From Ctenosaura bakeri (Eukaryota > Chordata > Lepidosauria > Squamata > Iguanidae): a stretch of 64,000 nt of DNA. The stretch spans positions 248,001 to 312,000 of the forward strand of contig CAOLHI010001255.1 of assembly GCA_948474755.1 (NCBI GenBank). The letters run 5' to 3'. Under the pieces are notes generated by a model, which ran no database searches, was not told where the DNA came from, and saw nothing but the letters and a program-made list of their open reading frames with translations. The first letter of the stretch is position 1. The number at the start of each line of letters is the position of its first letter. Shown in pieces: positions 1 through 12,164 of this stretch. A program made the translations under genes and the position numbers.

Positions 1-114
1 CCGTGCTGAACTGCTCTCTTTTCTCCTCTCTCATGATAACAGCCAGCATATCTAGGCTATATTTCTTTTTACTGATATCTGGGTGGACAGAGAACACATC
101 TGACCAATATGTAA

Positions 115-317
115 GGGCCTTTCTGCACTACACTGTTATAGAGCTGTTATTCCACTTTCAACATCCTATGGAATCCTGGGGTTTGCATTTTAGGGAGGGG
201 CATTTAGAATTCTCAACTGGAGAGCTCTTTGGCCTCAGTAAACAACAAACTCCAGAATTCCACAGGATGTTGAAAGTGGAATAATAGCACTATAACAATG
301 TAGTGTGGAAAGGCCCT
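115..317. mobile_element. Palindromic MITE, family A copy 1
   Basis: About 200-bp foldback element. The left end GGGCCTTTCTGCACTACACT is the near reverse complement of the right end. Arms carry the family signature TATTCCACTTTCAACATCC and TGGAATCCTGGGGTTTGCA. Flanking TAA/TCA triplets differ by one base. Best fit is a PIF/Harbinger-type non-autonomous element, judged from the 3-bp duplications of sister copies. Confidence 0.8.
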
Positions 318-782
318 CAGTTAGAAGTTTTCTTGGTGTGAATACAGCACTGGACATGCTGGAGACATTCAAAGAAACCTGGTGGCAGGGAGATAAAGTC
401 TAAGACTATATTTAAAAAACATATTTTATTCCAAGAAATAGCTCATTTATTGGAAAGAAAACTTTTTGTACACTTTGAAAGTAGTGTTATCAAATGTTAT
501 TGCTGTTATTAACACCATCATCAGCTGGACGTTCCTTAGGGATTTGGCTATGGAGTCTGGCATGATGATACCTACCTTTCAGAACTTCTGACAGCCGTTT
601 GTTAAATCAACACATACACTGGTGGACATCATGTTGTCCCAGAGCTTTTAAAGCTACTGAATCTAGCACGAAGTTGGGCACACTTAAAGTCCAGGTATTG
701 TTAACTGGGTTGGCTAAAGGGAGCACATGAGTCCCCGATTGTAACAGCACTGCAAGCTGCCAGTTTGTTTCTAGCCACCATT

Positions 783-1392
783 CAAAGTGCTGGTTATGAC
801 TTATAAAGCTCTATACAGTCTAGGTTATCTGAAGGACTGTATTCTCTCATATTAGCCTTGTCTGTGTTTACAGAACTTCTGGTTAAGGGCTCTTCTCTCT
901 GTTCAACCACACTTACAGGTAGATCTGGTGGCAATACAGGGAAGGGCCTTCTCAGGGCCCTATTACACGACACTATTACAGCACTACTTATCCCACTTTA
1001 ACTGTCATGGCATCATTCTGTGGAATCCTGGGATTTGTAATTTGGTAAGGCACTAGAGCTCTCTGCCTGAGAATTATAAATGCCTCTTGCTAAACTGCAA
1101 ATCCCATGATTCCGTGCAATGTTGCAATGGCAGTTAATAATAGTGCTATAGCAGTGTAGTGCGATAGGGCCCACACTGACTGCTTCCAGGCTCTGGAATT
1201 CCCTTCCTAGAGCAATTAGACTGACACTTTCCCTGCTAACCTTCCGTAGACAGGTTTGTTTTGGTAGACTTTGATGGTTTCTTGGGGGAAAGGGCCAATT
1301 CAGCATGTGCTGTGTTGTCCGTATTGTTCCCCTCCCCTCCTTTTTAATGGTCATATTTTAAACTGTTTTGAATTTTGTTGAATAAAGTTCAG
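783..1392 (+). mobile_element. Non-LTR retrotransposon 3' fragment (L2/CR1-clade-like), split by a MITE
   Basis: Degenerate coding remnants: ALYSLGYLK-like codons before 850, then a segment ending AGGGCCTTCTCA, and after the insertion CCAGGCTCTGGAATTCCCTT, typical of the C-terminal end of L2/CR1-clade ORF2. It ends near an AATAAAG at 1381. The 955-1172 MITE interrupts it, so the MITE is younger. Class is from pattern memory only. Confidence 0.55.
955..1172. mobile_element. Palindromic MITE, family A subgroup B, nested in a LINE remnant
   Basis: Terminal GGGCCC with inverted arms of roughly 90 bases (left arm CTGTGGAATCCTGGGATTTG). Flanked by TCA and ACA. It differs from the main group by GTCATGGCATCATTCTGTGG in place of the CAACATCC section; a decayed relative is at 49158-49392. 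Confidence 0.75.
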
Positions 1393-2186
1393 TTATATTT
1401 TAAACTTTTCTGTGATGTAAATTTTACAGCCGTATCATTTTTAACCTTTGCTAAGTTGCCTTGAGCAACTTGACTGGGAAACAGTATATGATGGTAGTGG
1501 TGGTGACAGTAATAAAAACATTGCAGTGAGCTTAGGTCTACCCCAGTACTCAAATGTTTTGATTGACTAAATGATGGGCGACTAAAATTTGTCAAAGTAG
1601 GGGGGTTCTAAAAGCAAGCTCCTCTAACCCAGCTGCTCTTAGATATTATGTACTGCAGCCCCTATCATCCTCCCCCAAAATGTGTTTGTTGGCTGGGGAC
1701 AAACAGAGCTGGGCTCTTCTAGCTGGAAGAGTTGGGAAGGTTGTTGTAAACCAGCAAGCAGTGCCTTGGGTCTGGATCTGGGAGCCCTGACGACAGCCTT
1801 TGTGACCCAGATCCTTGTTATGCGCTTGGCCCCTCTTGACATGGCAAATGTCAAGAAGCAGCACGTACAAGAGTTTCCTAGTGACCCTATCAATGCAATC
1901 CACTGAGCCATTTTGACCCAATGCTGATGCCTATCAAGATGAGAGTGATGCTGTCATTGCTATGCAAGGGTGTCCTTGAAGTGTGTCAGTGCTAATTCAG
2001 AATGAGGGCCTGCATGAAAATGTCTAATTTGCAGGCCTGAATGCCAAGTTAGCAATGACAGCAGACCAAGGGCATTGATGGAGCACACCTTCCCTGCAGA
2101 CCATGACGCTGGCAGTTTTGTTTAAGCATCCTTGTCTCTACAGTTTTCTTTATATTTAAAGGGGTGGTGCCAGTACAAAAGTTAGA

Positions 2187-2310
2187 GCAGGGCTGGTGAG
2201 CTAGTTGCCCTCCAGACATAGTTGGACATCAACTCCCACCAGCCCTAGGATGTCTGGGCAGTGTGGAGGGATGATGGGATGAGTAGTTCAGCAACATCTA
2301 CAGGGTTACC
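2187..2310. mobile_element. Decayed palindromic element of the CAACTCCCATCAGCCC type
   Basis: Left arm has CCCTCCAGACATAGTTGG and CAACTCCCACCAGCCC; right arm has GATGATGGGATGAGTAG and AACATCTACAGGG in inverted order. Resembles a very common sauropsid MITE, probably hAT-type. Class uncertain. Confidence 0.5.
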
Positions 2311-3079
2311 AGTTCAACCACCTTGGGTTAAAGCTGTTCACAAGTATTGCTTGAAACAACAAAACTACTACAAGCAACATTTGGATTTACCATCACATGT
2401 ACCCCTCAAACTGGTGCAATGTATTTTCAGTTTTAATCCACATCTTTTCTTCTTTCTGTTCCTTCTGGACAACCATTGTAACCGACATGTTTCTGAGCAT
2501 CAGTTAGCATTCTTAGCGCCACTTATGGGGAAAGAAGCAAATGTCCTAAATTATCTGCCTCCCAAACTATAGAATGCTTTATATAGTGATCACAGCACTG
2601 TGTTTTATCACAATCATTCCTAGAAGTGAAGTGGAAGGCTGGACAGGGTATCATCTGCTCTGCTGACCAGTGTTTTCTACAGCTGAACAATTGCATACTT
2701 TACTGTCTTGGAGTTTCTGACCTCATTCTTAGTATGCTGAGGCAAAAGACAGTTCTGTGCAGGAAGCTATGCAAGCGAAGGTTATAAAGTCATCATTTGG
2801 AGAAGATATGCATCATGTTGGAAAGCAGAAGTTGGAACTGAGCATCCTCTAAAGACCTTCTACATAGTCCTCTCTCAGTCTGCCATCTGTAGAAAATGAT
2901 GGAAAAAAAATTGAGACTCCAGAGGCTTCTAAGTTTGCAATTCTCCATTTAAATGCTACTCTCAAAAGGCACAAAAAAGCATTTTTAAAATGCGGTTATT
3001 TGGAGGGGGAAAGGCACATTTTGAAAGTGGGAGGCTGTGGTTCACAAGAGTTTGGTGTCTATTGCATAATGGGGCAGAT

Positions 3080-3290
3080 CTGACCCCTCCATTGAAGCGG
3101 TGTTGGGTAGCAACCTGTGAGATCTAGTTTCTAGTCTCCATTGTGTCATGGAGTTCACTGGGTAAGCCTGGGTCAGTCACATTCTTTCTCACCCTGACCT
3201 ATATCCCAGGGTTGCTGTGAGGATGAAGTGAAGAGGAACAGAGCCATGGATGCCGCCTTGAGATCCTTGATGGAAAGAAGGGATAACAGT
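3080..3290 (+). mobile_element. Old SINE fragment with a GGTTGCTGTGAGGATGAA-type body
   Basis: Contains CTGGGTAAGCCTGGGTCAGTCAC, CCAGGGTTGCTGTGAGGATG and CCGCCTTGAGATCC in order, the body of a squamate tRNA-derived SINE (Sauria-like by memory). A related fragment lies at 59850-60020. Confidence 0.5.
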
Positions 3291-3489
3291 GCCATTAATT
3301 AACCAACAAATAAATAAAAATCATGCCAAAAGAGTCAGAGAGAGAGTGTGCTTTAGCACCATTCCCAGGAAGAGCATGTATTCTTTGCTTTAAACAGCAG
3401 TATAAGAGATGATCAAAGACATTCCAGGACCATAGCAAAAGTTTCACCTGTTGATTTGCTGCCTGTTCTGTAGCTGCCAAAATAAAAGG

Positions 3490-4150
3490 CACTGGAGCCT
3501 GGCCAGTGCAAAGGTGACAGTCTTATGAATCGATATTAGTTGCCAGTTTCTCCTCCCTGCCAGCCCTGGTTTGTACATTTGGCTTAGCTTGGATCCATTT
3601 AGCATCTTGCTGTTCTCTCTAATGCCGGGTGACATGTTTCATTATGCAATGCATTGGCAGTTGGCACTTCTACGCAGCAGTAGAATGAGATTTGAGCCCT
3701 CACAAAGCTGGGGTGGTAATGTATGCGTTGCCCGTGCCAAAGTGGAGACTATGGGTTGTAAAATGGCTTTGATACCTTATAAGCGGAGTGAGCTGCCAAA
3801 AATCCCATAACAATGAAATATCATTTCAAAGCTGCTGGGTCCCCTCCCTCCAGCTCCGTTCCCCAAAGCTCTGTAAGTACAAGGAGCCCTTAATGAGGAA
3901 CTGAAGATCATTATGCATGCAGGTGCAAAATGACAATGACAAGGATTTTAAATCAATCTCTCCCATTACGCACTCACCTGCCAGCCGAGAATGCTTCACC
4001 CCTTTTATTGCATGCTGCCAAATGTCATGGGGGGTCAGACCTGTTAGCGCAGTATTTGGGGAGGGGGGAGACATTTCCTAATCAACCTTTCACACAAATT
4101 ATGACCTCTTTTGTTTCCCTGCTGACTGAGGCACTTTAGCTGTCACATGG
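3490..4150. other. Repeat-poor block, candidate conserved non-coding element
   Basis: No recognised repeat and no gene. Contains clustered motif-like words: AATCGATATT, TTATGCAATGCAT, CCTTATAAGC, TTATGCATGCAGGTG, CTCACCTGCC. Whether it is conserved is untested. Confidence 0.3.
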
Positions 4151-4628
4151 GTTTTTTTGTGTAAAAGGTCTCTTCTCCTACTAAAAAGTGTGTGTGTTTC
4201 TTGTATTAAAATTAACGGGAGCTGCTACTACAGAGCTGAAGTAAGAAAGTCATCCAGCAAAAGTCTTCTGCTCAGCCTGTCCTCACGCCTGAAACCCTCA
4301 GGTATCCTGGAGAGGGATGGATATTGAATTTCCGCTTTCCAGTTCTGAAGTAAGAGCCACTTCCCAATTCTGTTAGCTTCTGTATGTGGAATGAAGTGGG
4401 GGAGGGGAGGTGTGTTGTCCTTTGCCAATTTTCTTGGGGTCACCCTGACCAGAAGACTATAATGGCTTCCTTCTGGAAAAGTAAGGAATTGTAGGCAAAC
4501 GTTTCTGAAACACAGTTTGCCTGCCCCCCATCAATTTTCACATGCATGAAGAAAAGATTCTCCTCCCAAATGCCCTCTAGGTGGGATGGGCAGCATTGTC
4601 ACATTTTCACTCTCCCTGGGCTAATCTA

Positions 4629-4795
4629 GGCCATTTCGGCACTACACTCTTATAGCGCGATTATTCCACTTTCAGCATCCTATGGAATCCTGGGGTTTGC
4701 AGTTTCAGGAGGGGCCCGAAACTGCAAACCCCAGGATTCCATAGGATGCTGAAAATGGAATAATCGCACTATAAGAGTGTAGTGCGGAAATGGCC
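4629..4795. mobile_element. Palindromic MITE, family A copy 2 (near-perfect hairpin)
   Basis: The two arms (4629-4711 and 4716-4795) are almost exact reverse complements around GGCC. Ends GGCCATTTCGGCACTACACT / AGTGTAGTGCGGAAATGGCC. It lacks the middle section present in longer copies. No clear target duplication. Confidence 0.85.
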
Positions 4796-4811
4796 AAGGT
4801 TCAGGGGAAGT

Positions 4812-4886
4812 CTTTCCTTTCCTTTCCTTTCCTTTCCTTTCCTTTCCTTTCCTTTCCTTTCCTTCCTTCCTTCCTTTTTTTTTTTG
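4812..4886. repeat. (TTTCC)n / (CCTT)n pyrimidine tract
   Basis: About ten TTTCC units, then CCTT units, then a T run. It sits 17 bases after a foldback element. Confidence 0.95.
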
Positions 4887-4904
4887 GAAAGTGGAAGTGA
4901 ACAC

Positions 4905-5110
4905 AAAGTGACTTTCTATTCACTTCCTGTTGTTAAAAAGGGTCGCTCCTTGGCCCCAAATGGTCCAGGGCCCCCTAAAACATCCAGAAAAGTGCTGCTT
5001 AGAAAGTGTTTGGGGGCATTTGGGGATTTTTTTCATTTTTAAAATATTCTTCCAGGCAGATTTGGAGGTTCAGCCCCCCCCTCAAGATCTCCTGGGGAGC
5101 CAAGGTGGGC
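4905..5110. repeat. Dispersed repeat, class unknown
   Basis: Shares CACTTCCTG...TTGTTAAAAA followed by a GG-rich, CCC-rich stretch with 7440-7590. I cannot assign a class. Confidence 0.4.
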
Positions 5111-5114
5111 TCAC

Positions 5115-6690
5115 TGGGCTTCCAAAGTTGCCAACCCCAGCAGCTGTAAAGGTTAGCAACAGGGGAATGCCGGGTATGTTCTGTGATGAAAGCTCACTTG
5201 ACTTGAGGCAGCAACAGCTCAACAGACCTAGATAAGCTGGCTGACCCAGCCTTGCACGAATCAGCTGTGCACTCTAGAACATGTTCCCAGGTCCTTTGCA
5301 ATGCACCAGGGTTCTGCAGGGGGCAAGTGGATATAGAAAGTGTTTCTTGGTGATAAAAACTAGAGAGACATTTTTCTCCCACCCTCATAATATTAGAACT
5401 GAAAGTCACCCAATTAAACTGATTGGCAGGGAACAGGCAAAAGGCAACACATAATTAATTTATGCAGTGTGCTGCTACAGGAAATGATGAGCTCCACAAA
5501 CTCAAGTTGCTCTGAAGGACAATGAGGGTTGCAACACAATCCTATGCATACTTACCTGGGAGAAAGTCACATTGAACTAGTTGAGGGCTTTTCTTTTTAG
5601 TAGGTGCACGTAGGACGGCACTGTGTATACCACTTCATGGAGGTTAGGCTGGATTGCTGTTGGTGTCTCCCCATACTCTCCAACATTTCACATGTGAAAA
5701 CTGGAACACATGACCAAGCAACATCAGAGGGACTTATCACACCAAAGTGTCATACCACCAGGTCAGTGTATTATTCCTGGTTTGGGATCAGTCCTAGTGC
5801 AAAATCAACATGAATAAAGCCAGTGTAAACTGCCAGTCCAAGAAACTTCTAATAGGGAATGAGGAGAGTCGCCATCTTGTGTTTCACTCCAGGTGACAAA
5901 CCATCTTAGGGGTAGCCCTGGTTTCTAAACATATTTATCCAGAAGTTACATTCCTTCAGTGTTCAATTGAGCTTACTTTATTGCAAATATGGCAAGGAAT
6001 ATCCCCCAGTTTGCATTAGTAACTTCAATTTGGGATCAATGTTTTTTAGATGTATGTTTATCAAGACTGTTCACTTCGAGTGTAGCATTGGGAAATCTTG
6101 TTGGGTGTACAGAAGATGTTGGGGATTCATTTCCCAGGAACTTGGAATGGAGTGCCACAGCCACTGGTCTTTTTGTTTGGCTTAAAAGATATGTGACATT
6201 GCCATTTTCAATATTAAATGGGTGCTCTGAGAGATAGACATTCTGCTATTTTTCTGCTTTCTGGTAGAAAGAGTGCATTTACCATCTGCCTTCATGGAGA
6301 AAAGCAGGTGGATGCTGAGATACTAGGAACTAAATGGAGTCTTGAGAATTGGCCTCATTCGGTGAAGTTCCATGAAATTCCCTGTGGGGTTTCTCATGCA
6401 TTTTTGCTGGAATGCATAAACTTTTGCCAAAGGATATTCTTATTCTCACCTCATTTCATTCACCTGTTGGATACAGGGAACTCCCAAAAGCATCAAAACA
6501 GATTAATTTTTTTAAAAAATGACTATAGGTAATACTCCTTTTTACTGTGTTCATGCTTCATTTTACTTTGAGAATAACCACCCAGTCCTCAGAGTAATTG
6601 TGCATCACAAACCAGCCATGAATGGAAAATGAGTTTCATTAAGCTCCAGGTTGAGATTAGAAATTCATGGCATAATTCTTAAAAGATGAA
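5115..6690. other. Flanking DNA without recognised genes or repeats
   Basis: Only short open frames with no recognisable product. A diffuse AATCCTATGCATACTTACCTGGGAG stretch near 5540 looks like an old dispersed repeat end. Confidence 0.5.
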
Positions 6691-6760
6691 TTCATAGAAT
6701 CATAGAATTGGAATGGACTCCAGGGGCAATCTAATCGAACACTCTGCTGGTCCAATACTG
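6690..6760 (-). mobile_element. CR1 LINE 3' end fragment
   Basis: TCATAGAATCATAGAATTGG followed by a degenerate ACTCCAGGGGCAATCTAATCG, the reverse complement of the CR1 tail seen complete at 18915 and 37172. Confidence 0.7.
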
Positions 6761-6889
6761 AAAAATGCTGGAATAATAAGACAGTGATAGAATAACCAGG
6801 AATATTGTTTTCATCCTTCGCATAGCTTGTGTGGCTGAGGGAAGCCAGTGGTATGCCATATTTTTAAGATGATGATGGGGGTGGTGATT

Positions 6890-7030
6890 TCAATTTCTAT
6901 CCTATCTTTCTCCAAAAATTGGGACTCAAGGCAGCTTACAATTAAAAAAATAAAAAGTGGAGTTAAAATGAGGTAAACCTACTCTTAAAAAGAAAAAATA
7001 CAATTAAAAGCGAAAAGCAATAAAACAGTA
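6890..7030. repeat. Old interspersed repeat with CTCAAGGCAGCTTACAATT signature
   Basis: The same signature recurs, diverged, at 10190, 16760, 45345 and 49490, each followed by an A-rich tract. Looks like the 3' region of an ancient SINE or LINE. Confidence 0.5.
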
Positions 7031-7224
7031 TTAAGTTTCGTAGTCAATTGTTGTACTCTCACATTGAGGTTCACCCCTTCTACTTAGACCAAGCAGGAAT
7101 CCAGCAATTTCTGTCATTTTGCATTGGGATGTGAGCAGGAATTTGAGATGTTTTGCTGCCTGAGGTGAATGACAAGATGGTACCACGTACCCATATCAAA
7201 TGTGGTACTTGATTAAATTTCTAG

Positions 7225-7595
7225 TTGTCTATCAGTTCAGTACTCTTCACAGAACCAACAGACACACAAACACAGTATAGTGCAGGGATTAGAGGCCAGG
7301 GGGCTGCATTCGCCCCCAGGGAGGCTTTGGAGAGCTACACTGTCATACCCTCCAATGCCTCCCAATATTTCCTAAGGATCTCTAGAGGTGTATGGCAGGA
7401 TTTTCTCCACGTTTTGGGGGTTATCCAGCTCATTTTAGGTGAGGAGGGACCTTTTTTCATAATGGGAAATGACCTGGAAGTTACTTCCTGGTCTTTTTTT
7501 TGTTAAAAAAAGGATCTCCTGGACCTCAAGCAGTTTGCCCCAAAATGTGGCAAAATGGCCCGATGCTCCCTAGGGGGCAGTTGAGATGATCTGGC
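7225..7595. repeat. Dispersed repeat, class unknown, second copy
   Basis: Contains GGAAGTTACTTCCTGGTC, a T run and GTTAAAAAAAGG, parallel to 4905-5110. The open reading frame across it is not protein-like. Confidence 0.35.
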
Positions 7596-7640
7596 AATCA
7601 ATCAATCAGTCAATCAATCAGTCAATCAATCAATCAATAA
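7596..7640. repeat. (AATC)n imperfect microsatellite
   Basis: Tandem AATC units with occasional AGTC variants. Confidence 0.9.
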
Positions 7641-8161
7641 TAAAAAGTCTGTTTCTCTGTTCAGTTAACTCTGGCTCTGACAAGCTGGGTTCTTCATTGA
7701 TCAAACTGCTTTTCAACTCAGAAAAGGACAACAGAGTACTGTTAGTCTGTCTCTGAGCTTTACTAGCTTCATAGGATAGCGGTGGCTATAAAACAGTAGG
7801 AAGAAAGGAAGACACTTGAACTCCTTTCAGGATAAAATGGTAATAGATTCCATATCAAACCATCCAGTTGGCACTTCATTTCTTTGTCAATTTGTGCAAC
7901 TGGGCTTGATTCTCGCAGAACAGTGAGATATGTTCGTATCCAGAGTTACTGGGTAACTAAATGTATAAAGGATGTCTTGATTTCTGATTTGATTAGCAGT
8001 CGTAGACACTTGTCTATGTGTATATGTGTATCTGTGCCTTCAAGATGTCTGTCTATGGCAATTTCATGAATTCTGTAGAGTTTTCTTAGGCAAGGAATAA
8101 TCAGAAGTCATTTTGTCTGTTTCTTCTCCTGAAAAACAGCCTACAGTGCCTAGTATTTGAG

Positions 8162-8342
8162 ACCCAGTAAGGCGTAGTAGTTTGAGCATTGGACTACAAC
8201 ACTAAGGAGCAGGGTTCAATTCATGGAAACCAACTGGGTGATTTTGGGTATGTCACACACTCTCAACCCCAGAAAAAACTGTAATGGTTTTGCTTTAGGG
8301 CTTCCATAAATTGAAAATGACTTGAGGACACACAACAACAAA
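8162..8342 (+). mobile_element. tRNA-derived SINE, ACA-tail family
   Basis: Head AAGGCGTAGTAGTTTGAGCA TTGGACTACAA with a box-B-like GGTTCAATTC, middle ACTGGGTGATTTTGGG, tail GACTTGAGGACACACAACAACAA. Abuts a reverse-strand 5S rRNA-derived segment. Confidence 0.85.
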
Positions 8343-8345
8343 GCT

Positions 8346-8432
8346 GGTATTCATTGAAGGTCTCCCATCTAAGCAGTAACCACAGCTGACCTGCTGAGCT
8401 TCCAAGATCAGATGGGATCTAGTGCCTTCAGG
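8346..8432 (-). mobile_element. 5S rRNA-derived SINE fragment
   Basis: The reverse strand reads CATCTGATCTTGGAAGCTCA, then GGTTACTGCTTAGATGGGAG, matching the internal promoter half of 5S rRNA. A remnant, not a functional 5S gene: 5' start and terminator are missing. A better copy is at 42404. Confidence 0.75.
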
Positions 8433-8449
8433 GTATTCTTCTAAACTTC

Positions 8450-11400
8450 TTCTGTCAATGTATATATAAAAGAATCACATGAGTGGGACCAATGTTGTGG
8501 TTCCTTTTGACTTAGATCTTATCCATCCATGGGTGGGTCATCATAACCACTAAGTATCCTGATTTTACAGGGCCAGTCCTGATAAATCCTCTATCATCCC
8601 ACTTTTTTCAGTTGCTTTTAAAATGTCCCAGTTTATCTCTCTTTCTCCCACTTTCCCCCTTTGTCCTCAGCTTACTTCAGTTGTTGGAAACTGAGTTCAA
8701 AGTGCAAAAGTAGTTTGTATCCAGTTGATTCAGTAGAGGGTAGAAGAGAGGAGATGATGGAACCTTGTCCTTCCCAGTAGACTCAGGCAACAGCTAACTG
8801 CTGCAGCATCTTCTAGCCTGTGAATTCTTCCTCATTAATAACTTCTGGTGTCTTGACTGGATTCTGACGGTGGCCAAAGGTGTCTTGATGATTTTCATCT
8901 GTGAAATGATGAAGGGTGTGGGTTGAAAGATTAACACAGGGAGGAGCTGTTCCATTGGTTCCAACTTTTTAGTTCCATGATATGCACAGTATTGGGAAGG
9001 CAAGAGTGTACAGTTGCTGCTGCTGTTTAATTTGAATTTCTGCTTAGTTGTGGCCTGCCACTGAACAGACTGAGACAATCTCTTTTTGGTTTTCCTTATT
9101 CAGTAGTTTTTCCCACATATCAGGAACTGTTCCATCCAGAAATTCCAAGACGCTTCAAACTTACAGTGATGACTCAGTTGGTGAGTTTTGCTGTAACTGG
9201 TCAGCTAGAAAGAGTAAGCTATAATGGGGCAGCATGCCGTTCTCCAAGGAATTGCTTCTGGGTTCAGATGTTCCACAGCATTAAGAGATATTTTTATTTT
9301 GTCTTGCAGTGTGTGGCTTGTTTTTGAGTTGCCTGTTTTCTTTGCAGGCATTTGGACTGAACTATAGGCACTAAATTATGGTGATCTGGTAGTGAATAGA
9401 TGGTCTTGCATTACTGAGCAAGGTTGGCTAGCCCTTTGTTTCTCTCTAAATATATGATATAGTAATTTGAGTGATCTCCAACCAAATTTGCCCTACACAT
9501 GCATTGCTTTCCCCAGATGTAGACACCCCCCCCCCAGTTCGTTCGTGAACTTTCCATCTGTCTCTTACAGGCATCATTAGCAGTGAACATTAATTCTGCT
9601 CCAGTGTTTAGGTATGTAACTTTTCTGTAGCTTGGTTGTGGGTCTAGCTGCATGTTTTTCTTATCTCCTTTGCTGGGGATCCCAGCCAATCATTCCTTTG
9701 GTTTCTCTACAAAGCTTGTCATACCTGTATCATTGTTAAAGCCATTCCATTGTTCTGAGCCCCAGAAACTAATAAATCTTTTAGATTTCTGTGGTCAGCT
9801 CATGGGGAGCTATGAATGCTTGAACTATCCTGCTAGTCAAGATTTCCACTATTTCTCCAGCAGTTATTAATAACTGGATGATTTTAAGAGTCTGGAAGTT
9901 AAAAAGAGAAAACAGATGATGAAAGAACAAGCCAAAAGATGCAGACATTTGTTGGCAGAAAAGGAGAATTAATAAAAACCAAGGGCTTATTCTCCTGCTA
10001 AATCAGCCCCCACTCCAATCTGCACAGAGTTTGCTGCATAGACTGAGTGCACACATGGTAAATCATTTGTGGGAATCTGTATCCTTAAACCCTATTTGTA
10101 CATGGTTTTGCTCCACGAATATTCTCAAAAAGCTCAAGGCATGCATGTTGGGTCTTCATTGAATAGGATAGCAACTTTTAAAATTAGATTATTATTCCAC
10201 CTTTCCACTAAAAAAATAATACCAGTATTCAAGGTGGTTGACAACATCCCTAAAAACAAGTTAAACAATAAAGTGTTTCAGATCAGTATACATAGGAACA
10301 ATTAAGAATGCTAGGAACGATGTGTCCTCAAACCACTCTTTAATAGTAGTGAAAGTGAGAACTGATTACCGCTCCAACAGGAGTGCATTCCACAGTGTGG
10401 GAGCTCAAAGAACTGGCATTGCGCCCATAAAAGTTTTATATCTTTGAAAAAAAATGACTGGTTGTATGAAAGCCCTAAAAAGATTGTGTGGCTCACTAAT
10501 GATGAAAAATCTCATAATGTAGGTTATGATCTGTTTCCACATTTATCATCCTCTGATTATGCATGGAGCTAAACTGGCGATCTTCTCAAAACTAGGTTGA
10601 AGCTGTGATCCTTGACCCATAGTATGTCTTTGGAAAACTCTAAAATATGTCTCTTTGTGTGGGGTATTTGTTGCCTTCTTCTCTTTCCTCACCACTGTTC
10701 TCACTGGCCACTGTTCTTTTTTGTTCAAGTTTCCCCTCCTTCTTAAGCCTGTTTTTGCCCTGCTTCTCACAAGTTATTTATAAGGTGGTGAATGTATACC
10801 ATACCTTCCAAGTGTCCTAGTTTGGCAAGAACAAAATTACTTAATCCTCTGTAATCCCAGCTGCTGTTGAAGTGTCCAGGTTTCTGTCTTCTTCTACTTT
10901 CCTCTTTGTCTTTGGTTTACACCATATTGTTTGCAACTAATTAGATCAGGGAGAAAGAGGAGGAAGCAGAGTCTTGTGCTTTCTATTAGGTTCAGTCAAA
11001 AGCAACCTGCTGTAGCCTCTCTTGAAACAGAATGTCCTATGACATATGACCACAACTGGTTCTTGTGGTAAGCAAAAAGAATAAACACACTTGTAAAAAG
11101 CAAGGAAGGGCCCTTTATTGAAGAGATCCCCTTTCATCTTTTTGAATTACAGCACTCTCAGAATTGTTCATCAAGTGCTCTCTCAGTATCTTTTTTTCGC
11201 AGACTCACAGATTCTACTCCACCTCTAATTTCCCTAAAATAGGATCAACAGTGCAGAGGAGCATTCCTGATTTGAATTTGTTGTTCTCTTTTCAGTTTTG
11301 ATTTTTATTAGTTTTAAGATTTTCATAAACCTTATATTTTATGGCTTAGTTTTACTAGTTTTCTTCTCTTCACCTCCTGTCCTTGTGTGTGCCAGGTCTG

Positions 11401-11620
11401 CTCAGTGCCACAGGAAAGAAACTAGCTTGTAGAGGTCAAACATAGGGAGAGATTTCATTTTCTATTTGACAGAGTCTTTTTTTTCTGCAGAGCAATGTTC
11501 AATTTGCATTAACAATGAGATCACGCACAAATATATTCAGAAGTCTCAATTAGTGCAGTAGGATTTCTAGGTAAATGTGTGCAAGAGTGTAGCCTGAGTC
11601 ATTCTAAAAAGCCATTGAAT
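8450..11620. other. Flanking DNA without supported genes
   Basis: No splice-consistent coding signal. Contains an old CAAGGTGGTTGACAACA repeat at 10185-10265 and a run of C at 9528-9535. Confidence 0.45.
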
Positions 11621-11627
11621 GCATGTA

Positions 11628-12111
11628 CAGTTGGCCTTCTACATTTGCTAGGGTTAAGGGCACAGGATCCCTGCAAAATGGAAAAACTGTAAATATCAAA
11701 ATGTGTGTGTGCTTGTGTGTGTGAAGGTGGCTGGGACATGGTGGGGAGAGCGGGCACTCAGTGACCATACCAGGTCAGGGAAAGGAGAGAGAAAGAGAGT
11801 GGGTGGGTATGGTGGCCTCATACTTTGTCTCTCACCCATCTCCTTCTTTGGTGTGTGGGAGGCATCTGGAGACAGTTTGTGGTGCTGAAAAATCAGGCTG
11901 CAATCCATCCTTAACTGACCAGGAAGTGGCTGATGGAGGAGGAGGAGGACCAGGAGCAGGTATTTAAAGGGCTGGACAGCCTGATTGGAGCCACCAAGAA
12001 GGAAGCTTCCCCTGGAAAAGAAGTGCTTGAGGTGGTGGGGACAGAGGTTGGAGAAACTCACAAATAATCAGATCTGGGAATGTGAAACGCACAAATGTGG
12101 AGGGCTGACTG
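11628..12111. mobile_element. Tc1/mariner (Tigger-like) non-autonomous element
   Basis: Left end CAGTTGGCCTTCTACATTTG and right end CAAATGTGGAGGGCTGACTG are inverted, and the element is flanked by TA on both sides (11626-11627 and 12112-12113), as for Tc1/mariner insertions. Interior is GA/GT-rich with no transposase frame. Confidence 0.8.
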
Positions 12112-12164
12112 TATTTCTCTATGATAATCCTTTCCCCCCAGCTGTATCTTTTTAACTGACTTTG

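Noticed and set aside
8162..8230. tRNA-like segments at SINE heads
   Set aside because: Box-A/B-like words are present but there is no intact cloverleaf; these are SINE promoters, not tRNA genes.
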